NCBI GenBank assembly: GCA_016713535.1
Contig: JADJOY010000038.1
Location: 30,608 to 94,607, forward strand
From: JADJOY01 sp016713535 [NCBI: Deltaproteobacteria bacterium]
Lineage (GTDB): Bacteria > JADJOY01
DNA: 64,000 nt
Direction: 5' to 3'
Shown here: in pieces, positions 17,680 through 25,242 of the stretch
How the letters are laid out: every line of letters starts with the position of its first letter
Numbering within the stretch: the first letter of the stretch is position 1
Position numbers and translations under genes: made by a program
The notes under the pieces: model-generated
The model's database searches: none
The model's input: the letters and a program-made list of their open reading frames with translations, nothing else
Told to the model about the DNA's origin: nothing

Positions 17680-18398
17680 CCGGCACCTCGCTCCCGCACC
17701 CATTCGCCGAAGAGCGTCTTCGCATCGTCGCCGAGTACGCGCGTCGCGCCCGCGAGGTGCCCGCCGATCTGTGGGCGCCGTGGCAGCCGGCCGCGAGCTT
17801 CTTGCTGCGGCGCCGTGGCGCGCAGGCGGCGCGCCTCCTCGCCGGCGAGGGGGTGTTCCCGGCGGCTGGCTCGCCGTGCCTCGAGGTCGGCTGCGGCGCC
17901 GTGGGCTGGCTCGGCGAGCTGATCGGATGGGGCCTTCGCAGCGCCGACCTCCACGGCCTCGACCTCGAACGCAGCCGGGTCGAGCGGGCACGCGCGGCGC
18001 TGCCCGCCGCGGACATCCGCATCGGCGACGCCGCCGAGCTGCCGTGGCCCGACGAGCGCTTCGCGCTGGTGATCGCGTCGACGCTGATGAGCTCGGTGCT
18101 CGAGCCCCGGATGCGCGTCGCGATCGCCGCGGAGATCACCCGCGTGCTGCGTCCCGGCGGGGCACTGCTCTGGTACGACCTCCGCGTCCCCAACCCACGC
18201 AACCCCACCGTCCGGCCGGTGTCGCGCCGAGAGCTCGCGGCGCTCTTTCCGGGCCTCGTGGGGCCGGTCGAGACCGCCACCTTGGCCGCGCCGCTGGCAC
18301 GCCACGTCGCACCGTGGAGCGAGCTCGTCGCGGGCGCGCTCGAGCGCTGTCCCTGGCTCCGGACGCACCTCCTCGCGGTGCTGGCTCGGAGGACGTGA
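17676..18398 (+). CDS. SAM-dependent methyltransferase (class I)
   Basis: 240 residues; the ATG overlaps the stop of the GT2 gene (ATGA). Motif I is CLEVGCGAVGWLGELIGWG near residue 69. It is followed by LHGLDLERSRVERARAALP, IRIGDAAELPWPDERFALVIAS and ITRVLRPGGALLWYDLRVPNP. This is the Methyltransf_11 pattern. In this locus it probably methylates a sugar or a lipid-linked intermediate. It is clearly different from the methyltransferase attached to the flippase. Confidence 0.86.
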   Translation: MTGTSLPHPFAEERLRIVAEYARRAREVPADLWAPWQPAASFLLRRRGAQAARLLAGEGVFPAAGSPCLEVGCGAVGWLGELIGWGLRSADLHGLDLERSRVERARAALPAADIRIGDAAELPWPDERFALVIASTLMSSVLEPRMRVAIAAEITRVLRPGGALLWYDLRVPNPRNPTVRPVSRRELAALFPGLVGPVETATLAAPLARHVAPWSELVAGALERCPWLRTHLLAVLARRT

Positions 18399-18401
18399 AC
18401 C

Positions 18402-19676
18402 ATGCAGCTCACCCCTGAACGCGACGCGCGGCCGCCGCTCCGGGTCCACCGGGTGGAGGCGCCGGAGGTGCCCTTCTACCGGCCGGACATCGGCCAGGAG
18501 GAGATCGACGAGGTGGTCGCGACGCTGCGCGCCGGGTGGCTCACCACCGGGCCGCGCGCGCGGCGCTTCGAGGAGTGCTTCCGCGCAGCCGTCGGCGCTC
18601 GCCACGCGGTGGCGCTCAACTCGTGCACCGGTGCCCTTCACCTCGCGGTGGAGGCGCTCGGGCTGGACGCGGGCGCCGTGGTGGTCGTTCCCACCATGAC
18701 CTTCGCCGCCACCGCCGAGGTCGTTCGCTACCGGGGCGCCTACCCGCTCCTGACCGACTGCGACGAGCGGACCTTGCACCTCGACGTGGCCGACGCCGAG
18801 CGCCGCCTGGAGCGCTGGCCCGGCGCGACCGACCTAGCGGGCAACGTGGTCCCGGAGCGCGTCGCGGGAGTGATCCCCGTTCACGTCGCCGGCTCGATGA
18901 TGGATCTCGACGGAGTCTCCCGTCTCGCCGAGCGTCACCGGGCGTGGGTGGTCGAGGACGCGGCACACGCGTTTCCCGCCGCGTGGCGGCGCACGGAGCG
19001 GAACGGCTGGCGGCGCTGCGGCGAGGGTGGCTCGCGCGTCGCGTGCTTCTCGTTCTACGCCAACAAGACCATCACCACCGGTGAGGGAGGCATGGCGGTG
19101 ACCGACGACGGCGAGCTCGCCGAGCGGATCCGCCGCCTGTCGCTCCACGGTCTGACGCTCGGCGCCGCCGATCGCTACTCGCAGAGCGGCCGCCCCGACT
19201 ACGAGATCACCGCCCCCGGCTACAAGTACAACCTCACCGACATCGCCGCGTCCCTGGGGATCCACCAGGTGGCGCGCGCCGAGTCCATGCGGGTGCGCCG
19301 CCAGCGGATCGCGGAGCGCTATCTCGCCGCATGGCACGACCTCGACGAGCTCGAGCTGCCGCCGGTCGACCCGAACCGCATCCACGCCTGGCACCTCTTC
19401 CCGGTCCGGCTCCACCTCGAGCGCCTCGACGCCGACCGCGATCAGATCCTGGTCGACCTCAAGGAGCGGGGCGTCGGCTGCTCGGTCCACTGGAAGCCGC
19501 TCCACCTCCACGCCTACTACCGCGAACGCTACGGCTGGCGCCCCGAGGACTTTCCGGTGGCGACCCGCGTGTGGCGGCGGCTGGTGAGCGTTCCGCTGTT
19601 CTCGGCGATGAGCGACGCGGAGGTCGAGCACGTCGCCGAGACCGTCCGCGAGGTGTGCCGCCGCCATGCGCGCTGA
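18402..19676 (+). CDS. DegT/DnrJ/EryC1/StrS-family sugar aminotransferase
   Basis: 424 residues, starting 3 bases after the previous stop. The PLP-binding lysine is K222 in FYANKTITTGEGG; D186 and H189 of VVEDAAHAF contact the cofactor. The N terminus PFYRPDIGQEEIDEVVATLRAGWLTTG is typical of the family. It converts a nucleotide-linked keto sugar to an amino sugar. The natural partner in this locus is the FlaA1/CapD-type 4,6-dehydratase two genes downstream, which makes a 4-keto-6-deoxy sugar nucleotide. The pair therefore probably makes a UDP-amino-dideoxy sugar building block (inference). Confidence 0.92.
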   Translation: MQLTPERDARPPLRVHRVEAPEVPFYRPDIGQEEIDEVVATLRAGWLTTGPRARRFEECFRAAVGARHAVALNSCTGALHLAVEALGLDAGAVVVVPTMTFAATAEVVRYRGAYPLLTDCDERTLHLDVADAERRLERWPGATDLAGNVVPERVAGVIPVHVAGSMMDLDGVSRLAERHRAWVVEDAAHAFPAAWRRTERNGWRRCGEGGSRVACFSFYANKTITTGEGGMAVTDDGELAERIRRLSLHGLTLGAADRYSQSGRPDYEITAPGYKYNLTDIAASLGIHQVARAESMRVRRQRIAERYLAAWHDLDELELPPVDPNRIHAWHLFPVRLHLERLDADRDQILVDLKERGVGCSVHWKPLHLHAYYRERYGWRPEDFPVATRVWRRLVSVPLFSAMSDAEVEHVAETVREVCRRHAR

Positions 19677-20392
19677 GCACGGGCGGATTCCGGCGCGGCG
19701 ACCGCCACGAGCCGCGTGGGCTGTCGCGCGCGCTCGAGGTCGGGGTGGCGCTGGCCGCGCTCGTCGTGGCGGCCCCCGCGATCACCGTCGCGGCGCTCGC
19801 GATCGTCGCCACGTCGGGTCGCCCGGTGCTGTTCCGCCAGGTCCGCGTGGGGCTCGGCGGGCGCCCGTTCACGTTGCTCAAGCTGCGCACCATGCGCGCG
19901 GGGCGGGGGATCGGTGTCACCGCGTCGGACGACGCACGCGTCACGGCGGTCGGCCGCGTGCTGCGGCGCACCAAGCTCGACGAGCTTCCCGAGCTCTGGA
20001 ACGTGGCGCGGGGCGACATGGCGCTGGTGGGACCGCGCCCCGAGCTGCCGTGCTTCGTGGACCTCGCGAACCCGCGCTGGCGCCGCGCGCTGTCGGTGCG
20101 TCAGGCCCCAGCCGACCCGGTCACGATCGCGCTGCGTGACGAGGAGGGGTTGCTCGGGCAGGTGCCCGGCGATCGCGAGGCCTTCTATCGAGCGGTGTGG
20201 CTGCCGCGCAAGCTCGACGGATACGTCCGCTACCTGGAACGGCGCAGCCCGCTCCGCGACCTCAAGGTGCTGGCGCGGACCGTGATCGCGGTGGTGGCGC
20301 CGGACGTCGCATCGTGCGGCGCGTGGCGAGACCTGGTCGAGTCGAGCACGACGACGACAGGAGGAGTGGACCATGGCACCCCGGCTTCGTGA
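19655..20392 (+). CDS. Initiating sugar transferase (WcaJ/PglC-like), start uncertain
   Basis: The frame carries a compact bacterial sugar transferase: hydrophobic helix ALEVGVALAALVVAAPAITV, basic VLFRQVRVGLGGRPFTLLKLRTM, then RVLRRTKLDELPELWNVARGDMALVGPRPELP with the catalytic DE pair. Such monotopic phosphoglycosyl transferases load the first sugar-phosphate onto undecaprenyl phosphate. The start is unclear. A GTG at 19655 overlaps the aminotransferase by 22 bases, whereas the better-placed ATG at 19666 is in another frame, so a slip between 19666 and 19735 is possible. An extended polyprenyl-transferase membrane region, as in WbaP, is absent. Confidence 0.8.
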   Translation: MPPPCALSTGGFRRGDRHEPRGLSRALEVGVALAALVVAAPAITVAALAIVATSGRPVLFRQVRVGLGGRPFTLLKLRTMRAGRGIGVTASDDARVTAVGRVLRRTKLDELPELWNVARGDMALVGPRPELPCFVDLANPRWRRALSVRQAPADPVTIALRDEEGLLGQVPGDREAFYRAVWLPRKLDGYVRYLERRSPLRDLKVLARTVIAVVAPDVASCGAWRDLVESSTTTTGGVDHGTPAS

Positions 20393-22371
20393 CTGGCGAG
20401 CGCGCGGAGCCGCGAGCGCGTCGGCGTTCCTCGACGTTCTCCGTCGCCATCGACGGTCGTTGATCCTGCTCTCGAACTCCGTGATCGTCGCGGGCGCCTA
20501 CCTGCTCGCGTTCGTGCTGCGTTTCGACTACCCGATCCCGCCGGCGGAGGTCGCCACCGCGCTGCGCACGCTGCCGCTCGTGATCGCGTGGAAGCTGCTC
20601 GTGTTCCGGTGGTTCGGGATCGACCGGGGCTGGTGGCGCTTCACCCGGGTATCGGACGTCCTCGGCATCGTCGCCGCGAACACCGTCGCCTCGGTCGGCA
20701 CGGTGTGGGTGGTGTTCTACGTGTTCCGGCTCGATCATTACCCCCGCACCATCCCCCTCCTCGACCTCATGGCGTGCGCCACGCTGCTGGCCAGCGCGCA
20801 TGGTGACTCGCAAGGTCTTCGAGGTCCTCGAGGCGTGGCGGGTGGTCGGGCCGGTCGAAGCGCCGCGGCGGGTGCTGATCGTGGGGGCCGGCGCTCACGG
20901 AGTGCAGGTCGTGGACGAGCTGGTCCACACCCGCGTGTCGAGCCACGTGGTGGTCGGCTTCGTCGACGACGACCCCGCCAAGCGCGAGACCGTGGTGCGC
21001 GGCGTCCCCGTCCTCGGTGACGCGGCCGACATCCCGCGGCTGGCGGTCACCCACGCGGTGGACGAGGTGCTGCTCGCGGTGCCGCGCGCCAGCGCCGAGG
21101 ACGTGCAGCGCATCACGACCCACTGCGAGGCCTCGGGGAAGCCGTTCCGCACCCTCCCCACGTTCGGGGATCTGGCGCGTGGTCAGGTGCTCTTCGAGCA
21201 GGCGCGGCGGGTCAAGGACACCGACATCATCGGCCGTCCGGTGGCACGCCGCGACGACTCGATCCCGCACGCGCTGGTGCACGGCAAGCGCGTGGTCGTG
21301 ACCGGTGCGGCGGGCTCGATCGGCTCCGAGATCGTCCGCCAGGTGGCGGGCCTCGATCCCGAGCTGCTGGTGCTCCTCGATCACGCCGAGACGCCGCTCT
21401 TCTACCTGGAGCGCGAGCTTCGCGAGCGCTTCGCCGGGCTCCGGATGGTCGTCCTCACCGGTTCGATCGTCGACGCCGGGTGGCTCGAGCCGGAGCTCGC
21501 CCGGGTACGCCCCGAGCTGATCTTCCACTGCGCGGCCTACAAGCACGTGCCCATGATGCAGAGCAATCCGCGCGCGGCGCTGCGCACCAACCTCCTCGGC
21601 AGCTACCGGCTGGCGAAGGTCGCCGCGTCGCTGGGCGTCGACTGCATGGTGAACGTGTCGACCGACAAGGCGGTGTGCCCGAGCACCGTGATGGGGCTGA
21701 CCAAGCGCCTCGCGGAGCTCGCGCTGAAGGAGCTCGACCGGATCACGCCGCATACGCGCTTCGTGAGCGTGCGCTTCGGCAACGTCATGGACTCGCAGGG
21801 CAGCGTGGTGCCGATCTTCCGCGCGCAGATCGAGCGCGGCCAGCCGGTGACGGTGACCGAGCCCGAGGCCACGCGTTACTTCATCACCATCGCCGAGGCG
21901 GCGCACCTGGTGCTCCAGGCGGCGGCCCGCGGCCGGGGTGGGGAGATCTTCCTCCTCGACATGGGGGAGCCGGTACGGATCGGCACCCTCGCCGAGAAGA
22001 TGATCCGCATGTCGGGCTTCGAGCCGCACCGCGAGATCCCGATCCGTCAGCTCGGGCTGCGCGGCGGCGAGAAGCTGCACGAGCGTCTTCACTGCCCGCA
22101 CTCCGATCGCATCCGGCGGGTCGGAGACGGGCTGCTGGTGGTCGAGGGAGACGCGCGCTTGCCGCTGGACGTCGACGACGTGTTCCGGCTCCTCGTGGAG
22201 CGCCTGGGCGACGTACCTCCCGAGGTGGTCGACGGACGCTGCCTGGTGAGCATGCTCCTGCCCGAGATCGCGGATTGCGAGGGCATGCGAGCCGGCGCAT
22301 CCGAGCCGCCTCACGCGGCGGTGGTGCTGCACGTGACCGCCGAGACGGAGACGTGGGCGAGCCCCGTGTGA
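20373..22371 (+). CDS. FlaA1/CapD-type nucleoside-diphosphate-sugar 4,6-dehydratase (frameshifted)
   Basis: Start ATG 20373 after GGAGGAG. The first frame gives the N-terminal membrane spans of the WbpM/CapD type (LILLSNSVIVAGAYLLAFVLRF, RWFGIDRGWWRF). Near 20797 the frame changes and the rest reads from MVTRKVFEV to 22371. It holds a CoA-binding-like Rossmann domain (VLIVGAGAHGVQVV) and an SDR dehydratase domain with GAAGSIGSEI, FHCAAYKHVPMMQ, NVSTDKAV, VMGLTKR and RGGEKLHERL. The catalytic Tyr is replaced by Met in the VMGxTK motif, as in WbpM. The product is a 4-keto-6-deoxyhexose nucleotide, a fitting substrate for the DegT aminotransferase. One extra or two missing bases explain the slip. 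Confidence 0.87.
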
Positions 22372-25220
22372 CCCCCGTGCTTCGCGGCGCGGCGGCGGCG
22401 AGCGCGATCGCGGGCCGTGTGGCGGCGATCGGCTTCGCGGCGCTGATGGTGCTGACACCGCTCGCCCTGGGGGGCGTGCCGCGCCCGGCGGCCGCGCTGG
22501 CCGGGGTGGTGGCGTTCGCGGTGGCGCTCGCCGTGCTCGCCGAGCGCGCGCTCGCGGTGCGTGGCGCGTGCATGCGGCTCGCGGCCGGGCCGCTCGCGCG
22601 CGAGCACCGCCTGCGGCTCGCGCTGGTGCGCGGGGCGCTCGTGATCGCCGGGCTCGCCCTGGTGCCACTGCCTCGCGGCGTCCTCGCCGTTCTGGCACCG
22701 AGCACGGCGCGGCTCCTCGACGAGGTCTGCGGCGTCGCGGCGCCCGGCGTCACGAGCTCGTGCGGCTCGCCGGCATCGTGGCACCCGCTCAGCCTCGCGC
22801 CCGCCGACTCCATCGCCGCGCTGGTCCGGCTCCTCGCGGTCCTCGCGGTGATGGGAGCCGTCTCATCTTCGGGCTCGTTCGGCGAGCGTGGGGGCGGCGC
22901 TCGCTCGCCACGCCCGGCCGCGCTGGTGCTGACGCTGGTCGCGCTCGCCGCGACGATCACCTCGACGCTGGCGCTCGTGCAGCAAGCGACCTGGAACGGT
23001 CGAATCTGGTGGATGCTCACACCCACCGACTGGGCGGGGCAGGTCCCCGACGGTGCGCGCGCGAGCGGCCCGTTCGTGAACCCCGATCACTTCGCCGCGT
23101 TCGCGTGGCTGGGAGCCGTGGCGGGTGCGGCGTTGGTGGTGCAAGCCCGCTTCGCGACCAACCGCTTCACGCCACGAATGCGGGACGTGCTGAGCGTCGG
23201 CGGCGCCGCCGCGGTCGTCACCTGCGGTCTCGGCGTGGTCGCGAGCGGCTGTCGCACGGCCACCGCCGCGGCACTCGCCGTCGCGGTCCTCTGGCTGTGG
23301 CTGGCGCGGCGCTGGCGAGCGATGGATCGGGGGACGTCGGCGGCGGATCTCGCGCGGGGACAGCCCGCACACGAGGCGCGCCGAGCCCGCCGCTGGGTTC
23401 TCCAGGCGGTGGTGCTGGTGGCGCTCGCGGCTCTCGCGTGGCTGGGCTCGCGGAACACGCGCACGCTGACCGATCGCTGGGTCACGGTCTTCCTGGGCGG
23501 CTTCGGCGGCGCGGCCTTTAGCGCTCGGACCGCGGTGTGGAGCGGCACCGCGGCGATGATCGAGGCCTTTCCCATGGGCGTGGGGTTGGGAGCGTGGCCC
23601 GTGCTCCACTCGCTCTTCGTCCGGCCTCCGGCACACGGCTGGTCGTGGCGGCATGCCCACAGCGAGCCGCTCGAGCTGGTCGCCGAGGTCGGCCTGTTGG
23701 GCGGGCTGGTGTTCGCGGCGGCGCTCATCCAGGCGGGGCGCGCCGTTCTCCGTCGCCACCGCGACGAACCTCCCCACGAGCTCTCCGACCGCGCCCGCTG
23801 GGTGCTCGTCGTGGGCCTCGCGGGCACGGCGCTGCACGCGTGCGTGGACTTTCCGCTGCGTGCGCCAGCCTGCGCGCTGGCGCTGGCGGCGCTCGTGGGT
23901 GCGGGGCTCCGGCGCCGCGGCGATCTCACCGTGGACCGCGTCGCCGTCGGCGCGAGCGCGCCGCGGGAGCGGCGCGCGGCACGCTGGGCCTGGACGAGTG
24001 CCGGCGTGGTGGCGGCGCTGGTGCTGGCCGCCGGACTGGCGAGCTCGCTCGCCGAGCTCTCGCCCCGGTTCAGCCGGCTGAGGCTCGGTCCCGCCCGCGC
24101 CGAGGTCGCGCTCGGCCTGGCGCGAGCGGGCCTCTCGGCCGTGGGTGGCCCCGCCGCGCTTCCTGTCGAGCAGGCGGAGACGGTCGCCGCGGCGTTCCGC
24201 GGCGCGCTCGCCGCGAGCCCCGCTTCGGCGGAGGCACACCACGGCGTGGCCGTGACGACGCCCGACGCCCTGGAAGCGGCGCGAGAGCTGGCCATCGCCG
24301 CGACGCTCGCGCCCTGGAACGCTCTCTACCAGGATCAGCTCGCGATGCTCGAGCTCGCTCGCGGAGACGACGAGCGCGCCAGGTACCACGTGGCGCGTGC
24401 GGTGCGTGCGGCCCCCGAGCTCGAGCGCCATCCGTACCTGGCGCGTGGCGGAGCTGCCGGGCTCGGCACCGCGCTGGCGGACGCGGTCGAGGCGGGCCTG
24501 ACGCGCGCGTTCCACGAGGGGACGGACCCGCGCCTGGCCGGATCGAGCCTCGCTCGATTCCACGAGCAGCGCGGTGCGCCCGCAGCACAAGGCGAGGCGC
24601 TGATGGCGCTGAGCGAGGTCGACCCGGGCGAGCGCCGCTGGTTGCTGGGAGCGGTGCGCGCGTTTCGGCACGCCGGTGAGCAAGCTCGTGCGGACGCCGC
24701 CGAGGCGCGGCTCCTCGATGCCGCGGGTGGCGATCGGGTCGCGGCGGAGATCGCGCTCGCGCTCGACGTCTACGTCCCGCTCGGTTCGCTCGATCGCGCG
24801 ACCGCGATCGTCGACCTCGCCGAACGTCGAGAGGGTCCGCGGGGCTCGCTCGAGCTGGCGCGCGGGCGCATCGCGCTCGCGCGTCACGACGGCACCGCCG
24901 CGGTCTCGGCCTTCCAGCGCGGCGTGGAGCGCATGCCGGGCTCGACGGAGGCGGCGCTGCTCCTCGCCTCGGCGCTGCGGGCGGAGCACCGATCGAGCGA
25001 GTCGCTGGTCGCGTACCGGCGGGCCCTCGACCTCGGGGCGGACACCCCGGCGGTGTGGGCTGCGATCGGTGATCTGCACGAGCTGCGCCGCGAGTACCGG
25101 CAAGCCGTCGAGGCGTATCGAGCGGTGTTACGGGACCTTCCCGACGATCGGCGCATCCACGACGCGCTCACCCGCGCCGAACGCCGCGCTCGCGGCGAAT
25201 CCGCGCCGACGCCTTCGTGA
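22368..25220 (+). CDS. O-antigen ligase-like membrane protein with TPR domain
   Basis: 950 residues from a GTG overlapping the previous stop (GTGA). The first 500 residues hold about twelve hydrophobic spans and a large periplasmic loop with the ligase/polymerase signatures GPFVNPDHFAAFAWLGAVAG and AMIEAFPMGVGLGAWPVL...HAHSEPLELVAEVGLLGG (Wzy_C domain). The C-terminal 400 residues are tetratricopeptide-like repeats (for example AVSAFQRGVERMPGSTEAALLLASALR and SLVAYRRALDLGADTPAVWAAIGDLH). The enzyme would transfer finished glycan to an acceptor, lipid A or protein; the TPR domain may bind that acceptor. It ends the plus-strand locus and converges with the GT-C gene 22 bases away. Confidence 0.85.
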   Translation: MTPVLRGAAAASAIAGRVAAIGFAALMVLTPLALGGVPRPAAALAGVVAFAVALAVLAERALAVRGACMRLAAGPLAREHRLRLALVRGALVIAGLALVPLPRGVLAVLAPSTARLLDEVCGVAAPGVTSSCGSPASWHPLSLAPADSIAALVRLLAVLAVMGAVSSSGSFGERGGGARSPRPAALVLTLVALAATITSTLALVQQATWNGRIWWMLTPTDWAGQVPDGARASGPFVNPDHFAAFAWLGAVAGAALVVQARFATNRFTPRMRDVLSVGGAAAVVTCGLGVVASGCRTATAAALAVAVLWLWLARRWRAMDRGTSAADLARGQPAHEARRARRWVLQAVVLVALAALAWLGSRNTRTLTDRWVTVFLGGFGGAAFSARTAVWSGTAAMIEAFPMGVGLGAWPVLHSLFVRPPAHGWSWRHAHSEPLELVAEVGLLGGLVFAAALIQAGRAVLRRHRDEPPHELSDRARWVLVVGLAGTALHACVDFPLRAPACALALAALVGAGLRRRGDLTVDRVAVGASAPRERRAARWAWTSAGVVAALVLAAGLASSLAELSPRFSRLRLGPARAEVALGLARAGLSAVGGPAALPVEQAETVAAAFRGALAASPASAEAHHGVAVTTPDALEAARELAIAATLAPWNALYQDQLAMLELARGDDERARYHVARAVRAAPELERHPYLARGGAAGLGTALADAVEAGLTRAFHEGTDPRLAGSSLARFHEQRGAPAAQGEALMALSEVDPGERRWLLGAVRAFRHAGEQARADAAEARLLDAAGGDRVAAEIALALDVYVPLGSLDRATAIVDLAERREGPRGSLELARGRIALARHDGTAAVSAFQRGVERMPGSTEAALLLASALRAEHRSSESLVAYRRALDLGADTPAVWAAIGDLHELRREYRQAVEAYRAVLRDLPDDRRIHDALTRAERRARGESAPTPS

Positions 25221-25242
25221 GGCGCCCCGGCCCGCGTCCGTC

